Of a DNA stretch of 64,000 nucleotides, positions 53,596 to 61,236 are shown piece by piece; the first letter of the stretch is position 1, and every line of letters begins with the position of its first letter. The position numbers were made by a program, and so were the translations under genes. The notes beneath the pieces are model-generated. The model was not told the DNA's origin, made no database searches, and saw only the letters and a program-made list of their open reading frames with translations. Location of the stretch: positions 77,491 through 141,490 of the forward strand of contig CAMAWT010000007.1 in NCBI GenBank assembly GCA_945862065.1. Reading direction: 5' to 3'. The stretch comes from Flavobacterium psychrophilum. Its GTDB lineage: Bacteria > Bacteroidota > Bacteroidia > Flavobacteriales > Flavobacteriaceae.

Positions 53596-53658
53596 ATGAA
53601 AAATTGGAGCGAATTATTAGCCCACTTAAAATTCCTCATCAAGAGAAATCCTGAGTGA
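53596..53658 (+). CDS. Possible 20-residue peptide ORF
   Basis: An ATG-initiated frame of 20 codons (MKNWSELLAHLKFLIKRNPE) ends in TGA. It is amphipathic with a Trp near the N-terminus and is preceded by ATATTTG, which partly resembles a -7 box. It lies between a terminator and homogentisate dioxygenase. It may be a small peptide, a leader, or the remnant of a lost gene; there is no family evidence. Confidence 0.2.
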   Translation: MKNWSELLAHLKFLIKRNPE

Positions 53659-53741
53659 GTAGTTTATTGTACCTGTTAGATAAAATGTAAATATGCCATT
53701 TATCTAATTATTTCATTGTTTAATTATCTAATCATTAAGAA

Positions 53742-54899
53742 ATGCCAATATATCATAAATTAGGAGATTTTCCTCAAAAACGCCATACACAATTTGAAAA
53801 ACCGAATGGTGGATTGTATTACGAACAACTCTTTGGTACCGAAGGATTTCACGGACATTCTTCATTATTATACCATGTTCACAGACCAACACAGGTTAAA
53901 GAAATTACCAAATCATATTCTGTGGAGCCAAAAATAGCGATTGGTAAAAACATCAAATCTTTATTATTAAAAGGATTTGAATTACAACCAGCTGACGATT
54001 TTTTAGAAAGCAGAAAAGACATGTTAGTCAATAAAGATTGCATTATCGGGCTGGCAGCACCAAAAAAATCATTACGCAGTTATTTTTACAAAAATGCCGA
54101 TGCAGACGAAATGATATTTATCCATAAAGGTTCAGGAAAACTTAGAACCATGATGGGGAATATAGATTTTGAATATGGCGATTATTTAATAATTCCGCGC
54201 GGAATGATTTACCAAATCGATTTCGATACCGAAGATAATCGCTTGTTTTATGTAGAATCTTATACGCCTTTTTATACACCAAAAAGATATAAAAACGAAT
54301 CAGGTCAACATTTAGAACATGCACCTTTTTGCGAAAGAGATTTCAAATTACCTTCTGAAATAGAAACGCATGACGAAAAAGGTGATTTCTTAATCAAAAT
54401 TAAAAAAGAAGGCATGATGCACGAAGTAATTTATGCAACGCATCCTTTTGATGTAATCGGTTGGGACGGATACAATTTTCCGTATGGTTTTTCCATTCAT
54501 AATTTCGAACCAATAACAGGCCGAGTGCATCAGCCACCACCAGTGCATCAAACATTTGAAACCGCTCATTTTGTAGTGTGTTCTTTCGTACCTAGATTAT
54601 ACGATTATCATCCAAAATCAATTCCGGCACCTTATAATCATAGTAACATTGATTCTGATGAGGTTTTATATTATGTTGATGGTGATTTTATGAGTAGAAA
54701 CAACATCGAACAAGGTCATATCACTTTGCACCCAAAAGGAATTCCTCACGGACCTGCTCCTGGAGCTATGGAACGAAGTATAGGTCATACCGAAACAAAA
54801 GAATTGGCGGTTATGGTAGATACATTCCGCCCATTAATGGTTACCGAAGCAGCAATGGGAATTGACGATGGTAAATATTATAAATCTTGGGTAGAATAA
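53742..54899 (+). CDS. hmgA: Homogentisate 1,2-dioxygenase
   Basis: This 385-residue cupin enzyme cleaves homogentisate to maleylacetoacetate in tyrosine degradation. The N-terminus (GGLYYEQLFGTEGFHGHSSL) and the C-terminal iron-ligand region (NFEPITGRVHQPPPVHQTFE, then the GIPHGPAPGAMERSIGHTET segment) match the bacteroidotal HmgA type. Its substrate is produced by HPPD, encoded downstream at 55444. The spacer between them holds a broken four-helix-bundle gene. Fumarylacetoacetase is not in the window. Confidence 0.93.
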   Translation: MPIYHKLGDFPQKRHTQFEKPNGGLYYEQLFGTEGFHGHSSLLYHVHRPTQVKEITKSYSVEPKIAIGKNIKSLLLKGFELQPADDFLESRKDMLVNKDCIIGLAAPKKSLRSYFYKNADADEMIFIHKGSGKLRTMMGNIDFEYGDYLIIPRGMIYQIDFDTEDNRLFYVESYTPFYTPKRYKNESGQHLEHAPFCERDFKLPSEIETHDEKGDFLIKIKKEGMMHEVIYATHPFDVIGWDGYNFPYGFSIHNFEPITGRVHQPPPVHQTFETAHFVVCSFVPRLYDYHPKSIPAPYNHSNIDSDEVLYYVDGDFMSRNNIEQGHITLHPKGIPHGPAPGAMERSIGHTETKELAVMVDTFRPLMVTEAAMGIDDGKYYKSWVE

Positions 54900-54997
54900 T
54901 TAGATAATGTGTCAATTTGATAATTAGATAATACTAAACCGTTCAAATAAAATACATTTTCAGATTAATTAATCAACTCATTTTATAATTTCAAAAA

Positions 54998-55357
54998 ATG
55001 ACTTTTAATGAAAAATATAAAAACAATGCACTTATAATTAAAACTTTTGAGTTTTCACTTAAAATAATTGATTTTACCGAAACATAACAAGAAAAAAAGA
55101 AATTTGTAATAGGAAATCAATTATTGAAAAGCGGAACTTCAATAGGAGCAAACTCTAAAGAAGCGCAAAACGCTGAAAGTAAAGCAGACTTTATACATAA
55201 ATTAAAAATTGCCATTAAAGAAGCTGACGAAACAGAATATTGGTTATTTCTATGTGATGCTCATAAATCATATCCAGATTGTAAAGAATTATTAATGGAT
55301 TTATCAGAAATTTTAAAAATATTAAATAAAATAATTTCAACCTCAAAACTAAAATAA
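54998..55357 (+). pseudogene. Four-helix-bundle protein (S23/IVP family), broken by an in-frame stop
   Basis: One continuous frame of 120 codons starts at the ATG at 54998, with TAA at codon 30 (55085-55087) as its only interruption. Before the stop it reads MTFNEKYKNNALIIKTFEFS and on to DFTET. After it come KKKFVIGNQLLKSGTSIGAN, NAESKADFIHKLKIAIKEAD and ETEYWLFLCDAHKSY. These are the hallmark segments of the four-helix-bundle family first known from 23S rRNA intervening sequences. Everything except one codon looks intact, suggesting recent loss. It sits between two tyrosine-catabolism genes and is probably an insertion. Confidence 0.85.
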
Positions 55358-55443
55358 ATTAATAAATAGGAAATGTGTTCATTAAATAATTATTATCACG
55401 TACCCATTTTCTAATTATCAAATTCTCTAATTAACATATTATT

Positions 55444-56604
55444 ATGAAAGATTTAAAATCAGTAGATTACGGCTTAGAAAAAATATTTGAAGGCGCACAA
55501 GATTTCTTGCCTTTATTAGGAACCGATTACGTAGAATTTTATGTAGGAAATGCCAAACAAGCGGCTCATTTCTACAAAACAGCTTTCGGTTTTCAATCAT
55601 TGGCGTATGCCGGATTAGAAACGGGCGTAAAAGACAGAGCGTCTTATGTTTTAAAACAAGATAAAATTCGTTTGGTTTTAACAACCGCTTTAAACAGCAA
55701 TTCACCTATTGGCGAACACGTTAAAAAACATGGAGATGGTGTAAAAGTTATTGCACTTTGGGTAGAAGACGCACGTAAATCGTATGAAGAAACTACAAAA
55801 CGTGGTGCGAAATCTTATTTTGAACCTGTTGTTGAAAAAGATGAAGACGGAGAAGTTGTTCGTGCCGGAATTTTTGGTGCTTACGGCGAAACCGTATTTA
55901 TTTTTGTAGAGCGTAAAAACTACAATGGGATTTTTATGCCGGGGTATAAAGAATGGAAATCGGATTATAATCCGGCTCCAGTTGGGTTAAAATTTATTGA
56001 CCACATGGTTGGAAATACGGGTTGGAATAGAATGAATGAAGCCGTAAAATGGTTTGAAGATGTAATGGGGTTTGTTAATTTCCTTTCTTTTGATGACAAA
56101 CAAATTACTACAGAATATTCGGCATTGATGTCGAAAGTAATGAGTAATGGAAACGGAAGAATTAAATTCCCAATTAACGAACCGGCTAATGGAAAAAAAC
56201 GTTCTCAAATTGAAGAATATTTAGATTTCTATGAAGGCGAAGGCGTGCAACATATAGCCGTTGCAACGGATGATATTATTACAACCGTTGCCGATATGCG
56301 CTCACGTGGAATTGAATTTTTAGGCACACCACCAAAAGCTTATTACGATGACATTCCTGAAAGATTGAAAGATCACATGTCTAAATTCAAAGAAGATATT
56401 AATGAACTTCAAAAATTAGGTATTATGATTGATGCTGATGAAGAAGGCTATTTATTGCAAATTTTCACTAAGCCAATTGAAGACCGTCCTACGCTTTTCT
56501 TCGAAGTCATTCAAAGAATGGGCGCGAGAGGTTTTGGAGCAGGAAACTTTAAAGCTCTTTTCGAATCTATTGAAAGAGAACAAGCGCTGAGAGGAACGTT
56601 ATAA
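55444..56604 (+). CDS. hppD: 4-hydroxyphenylpyruvate dioxygenase
   Basis: This 386-residue Fe(II) vicinal-oxygen-chelate enzyme converts 4-hydroxyphenylpyruvate to homogentisate. Iron ligands are visible in LKFIDHMVGN (His, about 180), EGVQHIAVATDD (His, about 263) and LFFEVIQRMG (Glu, about 347). The C-terminal GFGAGNFKALFESIEREQAL gate helix is present. It works immediately before the homogentisate dioxygenase encoded 0.5 kb upstream on the same strand. Confidence 0.95.
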   Translation: MKDLKSVDYGLEKIFEGAQDFLPLLGTDYVEFYVGNAKQAAHFYKTAFGFQSLAYAGLETGVKDRASYVLKQDKIRLVLTTALNSNSPIGEHVKKHGDGVKVIALWVEDARKSYEETTKRGAKSYFEPVVEKDEDGEVVRAGIFGAYGETVFIFVERKNYNGIFMPGYKEWKSDYNPAPVGLKFIDHMVGNTGWNRMNEAVKWFEDVMGFVNFLSFDDKQITTEYSALMSKVMSNGNGRIKFPINEPANGKKRSQIEEYLDFYEGEGVQHIAVATDDIITTVADMRSRGIEFLGTPPKAYYDDIPERLKDHMSKFKEDINELQKLGIMIDADEEGYLLQIFTKPIEDRPTLFFEVIQRMGARGFGAGNFKALFESIEREQALRGTL

Positions 56605-56689
56605 AATCAACTCAAAATTACAGCATATGTAATTTTTAAGGCCGTTTAAGCTATAAAATTGTAAAATTTGTGTTAAAGTTAAAAAATAG

Positions 56690-56722
56690 TTTGCAATAAT
56701 GCAACAAAACAAACTATTTTTG
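56690..56722 (+). promoter_or_regulatory. Promoter of candidate small RNA (TTTG-N21-TATTTTTG)
   Basis: There is a -33 TTTG at 56690-56693 and a -7 TATTTTTG at 56715-56722, both exact, with a 21-bp spacer. The predicted start is near 56728. No start codon follows in a useful frame; instead a hairpin-rich stretch ends in a terminator. Confidence 0.65.
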
Positions 56723-56727
56723 TACTC

Positions 56728-56850
56728 AATAAAAACAAAGGGGTGGTTTCCTTTACATGTTTTTAAATATAAGTTTTCATAATTTATAGTTTTTTTGGTT
56801 GGTTAATAGCATAAAAACTCAGTCATTCTTTGATTGGGTTTTTTTGTTTT
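56728..56850 (+). ncRNA. Candidate ~120-nt small RNA
   Basis: A consensus promoter is followed by non-coding sequence with two hairpins. The first (56731-56764) has an AAAAAC/GTTTTT outer stem, an AAAGG/CCTTT inner stem and the loop GGTGGTTT. The second (56815-56841) is a 10-bp stem AAACTCAGTC / GATTGGGTTT with loop ATTCTTT and a T-rich tail, i.e. a terminator. Between them are ~50 AT-rich bases. It could be a 6S-Flavo or Flavo-1 class RNA, or a new one; identity cannot be settled by eye. A long 5' leader of the next gene is the alternative, but the terminator argues against it. Confidence 0.5.
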
Positions 56851-56860
56851 TATATTTTTG
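56829..56860 (+). promoter_or_regulatory. Promoter for DUF3108-kynA operon overlapping the terminator (TTTG-N20-TATTTTTG)
   Basis: The -33 TTTG (56829-56832) lies in the loop of the terminator hairpin. The -7 TATTTTTG (56853-56860) starts in its T-rich tail, with a 20-bp spacer. The ATG follows at 56903. Confidence 0.6.
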
Positions 56861-56902
56861 GAATAAATATTGCTTTGTATAAATAAAACAACATTCTACC
56901 CT

Positions 56903-57682
56903 ATGAAAAAGCTCATTTTACTTACCTTAATTTTTGTATCACTTGGTTTCGACTCTGCGCCTAAAGAAAGTGCCTTTCAAGCTGGTGAATGGATGAAATT
57001 TAGAATTCATTACGGATTAATAAATGCAGGATATGCAACACTTGAAGTGCAAGAAGCCGTCAAAAACAATAAAAAAGTATTTCATGCTATTGGAAAAGGA
57101 TATACGGTAGGAATGTCCCGTTTTTTCTTTAAAGTTAATGACAACTATGAAAGTTATTTCGATAAAGAAACAGGAAAACCGTATCAATATGTCAGAAAAA
57201 TTGATGAGGGAGGATTCATTTTAGATCAAGAAGGTTTTTTTAATCAAATTACAAATAAAATTTTAGTTAAAGATTATAAAGAAAAAACAGAAAACACCTT
57301 TCAGGTCACTGAAAACGTACAAGATATTATTTCAGCGTTCTATTTTTTAAGAAACCATCCTGAAGTTGATAAGTTAAAAGTAAATGAATCTATCTCGATA
57401 GATATGTTTTTTGATGGAGAAACCACAAAATTTAAGCTAAAATATTTAGGAAAAGAAGATATAAAAACTAAATTTGGGGTAACTTCTACATTGATATTCC
57501 GACCTCTTGTACAAAAAGGTCGAGTTTTTAAAGAAGAAGAGAGCTTAACTGTCTGGATTACAGATGATGAGAGTCGAGTTCCGGTTAGAATTAGAGCAAG
57601 CTTAGCAGTAGGTTCAATAAAAGCCGATATTGAATCATTCAAAGGATTAAAAAATCCATTTATGGTAAAAGTAGATAAATAA
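56903..57682 (+). CDS. DUF3108 domain-containing exported protein
   Basis: The protein has 259 residues from the ATG at 56903; the frame extends 11 codons upstream to a TTG that lies only ~10 bp after the -7 box. A signal peptide (MKKLILLTLIFVSLGFDSA) is followed by the DUF3108 domain (FQAGEWMKFRIHYGLINAGYATLEV, FKVNDNYESYFDKETGKPYQ and MFFDGETTKFKLKYLGKEDI segments). DUF3108 proteins are periplasmic and of unknown role, structurally related to lipid-binding folds. Its stop overlaps the kynA start by one base. Confidence 0.88.
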   Translation: MKKLILLTLIFVSLGFDSAPKESAFQAGEWMKFRIHYGLINAGYATLEVQEAVKNNKKVFHAIGKGYTVGMSRFFFKVNDNYESYFDKETGKPYQYVRKIDEGGFILDQEGFFNQITNKILVKDYKEKTENTFQVTENVQDIISAFYFLRNHPEVDKLKVNESISIDMFFDGETTKFKLKYLGKEDIKTKFGVTSTLIFRPLVQKGRVFKEEESLTVWITDDESRVPVRIRASLAVGSIKADIESFKGLKNPFMVKVDK

Positions 57683-58608
57683 TGAGCACTATAAACAACA
57701 AAATCTTAGAAGATTTACAACAAAAATTTGAAGCCATCAACCAAAAAACAGATACCCATCTTGAAGGGTTACTTTGGTCAAAACCCATTACCTATTGGGA
57801 TTATATTCAAACAGATGCCTTGTTAAGTATCCAAACCCAACGAACAACTTTACCCGATGAAATGGTTTTCATCATGTACCATCAAGTAAACGAATTATTA
57901 TTCAAAATGATTCTTTGGGAAATAAATCAAGTGACACAAACAGAGCAATTAACAACCCAATTTTTTACCGAAAGAGTAACCAGAGTGAGTCGGTATTTTG
58001 ACATGCTTACCACCTCTTTTGACATTATGGGAGACGGAATGGAAGTGGAGCAATATATGAAATTCAGAAACACGCTTACACCCGCAAGTGGTTTTCAAAG
58101 TGCGCAATATAGAACCATCGAGTTTGCTTCAACCGATTTAATCAACTTAATAGATTTCAGATTTAGAGCAACCATAGACAGAAACACGCCTTACACTCAC
58201 GCTTTTGAACATTTATATTGGCAAGCAGCTGGTAAGGATTACAAAACGGGTGAAAAAAGCTATTTAATTCTTGAGTTTGAACGTAAATACAAAGACACAT
58301 TTTTACGTCAAATGGAATCATATAATACCACAAACCTTTGGCAAAAATTCAAACAATTGCCAGAAGTAGATCAAAAAAATACGGAACTCATCAATGCGAT
58401 GCGTCATTATGATAAAACAGTCAACATAACTTGGGTAATGGGTCACCTCAATGCTGCAAAAAAATACATTGAAAGTGGTCACGGTACAGGCGAAGCAACT
58501 GGCGGAAGCGACTGGAAAAAATACATGCACCCAAAATACCAAAGAAGAATTTTCTTCCCTGAATTATGGTCAGAGGAAGAACTAAAAAACTGGGGCGAAG
58601 ACTGCTAA
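57682..58608 (+). CDS. kynA: Tryptophan 2,3-dioxygenase
   Basis: This 308-residue heme enzyme opens the indole ring of tryptophan to N-formylkynurenine. Visible family segments are TYWDYIQTDALLSIQTQRT near residue 35, MVFIMYHQVNELLFKMILWE (about 56-75), the substrate-binding FRNTLTPASGFQSAQYR and the C-terminal GTGEATGGSDWKKYM. The first gene of this pathway thus lies 36 kb from the 3-hydroxyanthranilate dioxygenase gene at 20648-21187. It is translationally coupled to the DUF3108 gene. Confidence 0.95.
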   Translation: MSTINNKILEDLQQKFEAINQKTDTHLEGLLWSKPITYWDYIQTDALLSIQTQRTTLPDEMVFIMYHQVNELLFKMILWEINQVTQTEQLTTQFFTERVTRVSRYFDMLTTSFDIMGDGMEVEQYMKFRNTLTPASGFQSAQYRTIEFASTDLINLIDFRFRATIDRNTPYTHAFEHLYWQAAGKDYKTGEKSYLILEFERKYKDTFLRQMESYNTTNLWQKFKQLPEVDQKNTELINAMRHYDKTVNITWVMGHLNAAKKYIESGHGTGEATGGSDWKKYMHPKYQRRIFFPELWSEEELKNWGEDC

Positions 58609-58620
58609 AAAATACAACCA

Positions 58621-59844
58621 TTGAAAAAAATAACGCTTATAATTATTATTCTAATAACATTAATATCCTGTAAAAAAACAGAGGTAGAATTTGTTATTGA
58701 AGCCAACGAACCCACCAAGCCAGTGGTCGATTTTGGATTTCGTTATGATGATTATAATGTGCATTATGACACCATTTGGGCTCAAGACACATTTGAAAGA
58801 ATTCTAAAAAAACAAAACTTAAACGGTAAAAAAGCAGCGCAAATTATAGCCAAAATAAAAGATTCGATACCAACTTCGGTGCGTTTCATGCGCCCGTATG
58901 TAGCCCTTCGAACAAAAGACAAATACCACAAATTGCAATATCTTATCTATCAACCCAATAGATTAGACTATTATTTAGTTGATTTAACCGATTCAATTGT
59001 TGCCTTCAAAAAGTCCAGACCGCTCACTTTCGTGTCCAGAACCATAGCTGGCAAACTCGACGGATCTTTATCAACGACCCTCAAAAATTTAAAGGTTGAC
59101 CCTACTCTTGCCAACAAATTGCTAAAAGTTTATGCGTGGTCTATCGACTTTTTTAAACTAAAAAAAGGGAACAAATTTGCCATCAGTTTTACAGAACGCT
59201 ACATCAACGACACAATATATGACGGAGTAGACAGTCTAAGAGCCTCTTTTATTGAGTACAAAGGAGAAAAATTTTATGCCTTTCCATTCCAACAAGAAAA
59301 AAATGGTAAAATTGATTATTTTAACGATAAAGGAAAAGCGCTCAAAAACTTCTTTTTGAAAGCCCCTTTAAAATACATTCACATTACTTCCAAATTCTCG
59401 AAAAACAGGTTCCACCCCGTACAATTGCGCTGGAAAGCCCATAAAGGTACCGACTATGCCGCCCCAACGGGAACTCCCATCATGTCAACAGCGGCGGGAG
59501 TAGTAGAACAAGCTGGGTTTACCGCTGGAAACGGAAATTTTGTAAAAATAAAACACGACAAAACCTACTCTACTCAATATCTTCACATGTCTAGAATTCT
59601 CGTTAGAAGAGGGCAACGCGTAAAGCAAGGAGACGTCATCGGAAAAGTTGGCAGCACTGGTTTATCCTCCGGACCTCACGTGTGTTACAGATTCTGGAAA
59701 AACGGCGTGCAAGTGGACGCATTACGACTAAAACTGCCCAACTCACAACCCATGGAAAGCCGAAACCTACCAAGATTTAACAAACAAATGCAACCACTAA
59801 AAAGGGAACTAGATAGCATTATGGCAATTAAATTTAAAGAGTAA
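58621..59844 (+). CDS. M23-family peptidase lipoprotein (LytM-type)
   Basis: This 407-residue protein uses a TTG start at 58621. It has a lipoprotein signal (MKKITLIIIILITLISCKK, Cys 17), a LysM-like or linker region, and a C-terminal M23 domain (about 265-385). The first zinc site HKGTDYAAPTGTPIMS is present, and YLHMSRILVRRGQRVKQGD and GLSSGPHVCYRFWKNG follow. In the last motif the usual HxH is HVC, so the second zinc histidine is cysteine. It is likely an outer-membrane-anchored peptidoglycan hydrolase or divisome activator. It follows kynA after 12 bp and ends 8 bp before the long repeat. Confidence 0.9.
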   Translation: MKKITLIIIILITLISCKKTEVEFVIEANEPTKPVVDFGFRYDDYNVHYDTIWAQDTFERILKKQNLNGKKAAQIIAKIKDSIPTSVRFMRPYVALRTKDKYHKLQYLIYQPNRLDYYLVDLTDSIVAFKKSRPLTFVSRTIAGKLDGSLSTTLKNLKVDPTLANKLLKVYAWSIDFFKLKKGNKFAISFTERYINDTIYDGVDSLRASFIEYKGEKFYAFPFQQEKNGKIDYFNDKGKALKNFFLKAPLKYIHITSKFSKNRFHPVQLRWKAHKGTDYAAPTGTPIMSTAAGVVEQAGFTAGNGNFVKIKHDKTYSTQYLHMSRILVRRGQRVKQGDVIGKVGSTGLSSGPHVCYRFWKNGVQVDALRLKLPNSQPMESRNLPRFNKQMQPLKRELDSIMAIKFKE

Positions 59845-59852
59845 TTTTTTTT

Positions 59853-60068
59853 AGAAGCACACAATTTCTTTTCAGCAGATATCTTGTCCCGCTTTCGCCT
59901 TTATCTTGCTCGCCCTTCGGGACTTCGCAAGGATATCGGCTCAATCGGGGCTAGACTTGACGATTTGTTTTTCAGTTGGCTTTTTTTGAGTTGCAAAGTT
60001 GCAAAGATTTAAAGTTACAAAGTTTTTAAATTTGTGTTAATCTGTGAAATTTGTGTTTAAACCCTGAA
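59853..60068 (+). repeat. Composite long repeat, copy 2 (inverted partner at 30034-30251)
   Basis: This is the inverted partner of copy 1. It starts AGAAGCACACAATTTCTTTT directly after the M23 stop. It contains TCTTGTCCCGCTTTCGCC... and ATCGGGGCTAGACTTGACGA, then the TTTTTGAGTTGCAAAGTTGC words and TTAATCTGTGAAATTTGTGT, ending AAACCCTGAAT. The 488-bp gap from 59845 to 60332 has no credible gene. Confidence 0.85.
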
Positions 60069-60167
60069 TCTGCTCCGCAAAGTCGTGAGACTTTGCGGAG
60101 CGGGTGCAAAGTTGCAAAGTTTTTAAATTTGTGTTAATCTGTGAAATTTGTGGTTAAACCCTGAATT
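60018..60167 (+). repeat. Direct repeat of a 53-bp segment flanking the minimal palindrome
   Basis: Copies at 60018-60070 and 60115-60167 (CAAAGTTTTTAAATTTGTGT, then TAATCTGTGAAATTTGTG and TTAAACCCTGAAT) are nearly identical. The second copy follows the 30-nt palindrome, so segment plus palindrome appears to have been duplicated. The first copy is the end of the long inverted repeat. Confidence 0.8.
60072..60101. repeat. Minimal 30-nt REP palindrome
   Basis: The arms GCTCCGCAAAGTC and GACTTTGCGGAGC (13 bp, perfect) are joined by GTGA. It equals the two outer ends of the 116-bp elements fused without the AT-rich centre. As RNA the loop would be a GUGA tetraloop. Confidence 0.85.
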
Positions 60168-60188
60168 TACTTTAAAATTAGTAACTCT

Positions 60189-60304
60189 GCTCCGCAAAGT
60201 CTCCTGACTTTGAGGTAAAATAAAAAATGAGAAAGAGTTACAATGAAAACAAATGAAAATAGAAAGTATCAAATATTCCGCAAATTGGGGAGACTTTGCG
60301 GAGC
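60189..60304 (-). repeat. REPIN-like element, full copy 3 (116 bp, inverted)
   Basis: It has the same length as the two copies at 29755 and 29911 but opposite orientation. It differs from copy 2 at about four positions, three of them in the left inner hairpin arm (CAATTTGCGG for GACTTTGTGG). The outer GCTCCGCAAAGTC ends are intact. Confidence 0.85.
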
Positions 60305-60332
60305 GGGGGTGCTGTTAGTGGCTGCTCTTCTT

Positions 60333-61019
60333 TCAGTCGTCAAATTCGATTGCATTTTTTGTCTTTGTCGCCCAGTTATTAATATCAATTTTTATTTTCT
60401 GTTTCTCGTCAACCGTTAGTGTTTGCTTTGTCGGTAATGACCAATTTGTCAAACTGTTGAAATAAAGGATAAGTCCATTCATTCCTAATTCAATTTCAAC
60501 TTCGGCAATTTTCCCATTTTCGGTAATATATAAAAATCCATTTTGTCCGTGTGATTTTAAATGCACTCCTTCTTTCGTTATCAATTCTTGAACCTTATCT
60601 TTTTCCCGTCTTTCGGTCGCCCATTCTTCTTTAAGTTTCTCCGAAATGTGATGTTGAAAATGCGTTTTGTCAAATTTTATTGTTGTCCAACCAAATGGTG
60701 TCTTTGATTTTATATCTTCTACGTTTCGCTTGATTTGTTTTCTACAATAATTAGCTTTGTCTGTTAAGTTCATTTTGTCGGCAGAGTCCGCAAGTCCAAG
60801 CCAAAAATCTTCCGAAAAATAATGCTCGGTTTCGTCTGCGAGTTCGATTAAACTGGCAAGTGCAAGTGCCCATTCTCTATTGTCTAAAAACGCAATACAA
60901 TTAATAAACTGTCTTTGGGTTCTATAAAAGTCAGGCATATAGTCAACCAAGCGTCTTATGGTCTGCTCAGGAGAGAAGTCCATTTTGGGTTGTCGCTTTA
61001 TAAAGTTGAATAGTTTCAC
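60333..61019 (-). CDS. Orphan hypothetical protein
   Basis: This 228-residue soluble protein has no signal peptide. The N-terminal ~110 residues are helical (PEQTIRRLVDYMPDFYRTQR; NREWALALASLIELADETEH). The C-terminal half has alternating strands and ends in an acidic IEFDD. The helical half with YFSEDFW recalls immunity/SMI-type hypotheticals, but I do not recognise a family. Its codons include more TTC/GTC/TCG on the coding strand than core neighbours, and it is bounded by repeat elements on both sides. It may have been acquired. Confidence 0.65.
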   Translation of the reverse strand: MKLFNFIKRQPKMDFSPEQTIRRLVDYMPDFYRTQRQFINCIAFLDNREWALALASLIELADETEHYFSEDFWLGLADSADKMNLTDKANYCRKQIKRNVEDIKSKTPFGWTTIKFDKTHFQHHISEKLKEEWATERREKDKVQELITKEGVHLKSHGQNGFLYITENGKIAEVEIELGMNGLILYFNSLTNWSLPTKQTLTVDEKQKIKIDINNWATKTKNAIEFDD

Positions 61020-61036
61020 TTTCGTCTTTTTAGAGT

Positions 61037-61176
61037 TGCCACTAACGTTTGGCGCTTTGCGAGGTTGCGGACTAAATGAACCTTTACTTTCAGTTAATCA
61101 CTGACCTCAAAGATAAGCCAAAACTTTAAATTAAACACTTACCCCGCAATCTTGCAAAACGCTTGTTGGCGGTAGT
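61037..61176. repeat. ~140-bp element with inverted ends, copy 1
   Basis: The left end ACTAACGTTTGGCGCTTTGC, GAGGTTGCGG is mirrored by the right end CCGCAATCTTGC, AAAACGCTTGTTGGCGGTAG. The centre contains AACCTTTACTTTCAGTTAAT. A related element is at 63436-63577. The pair brackets the lipoprotein and metalloprotease genes. It looks like a MITE or a long imperfect palindrome. Confidence 0.7.
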
Positions 61177-61236
61177 TGTAATTTTAAATAATAAGAGGTC
61201 TTAAAAAATCAAAACCTCTTATTTTTCTTAATTTAT

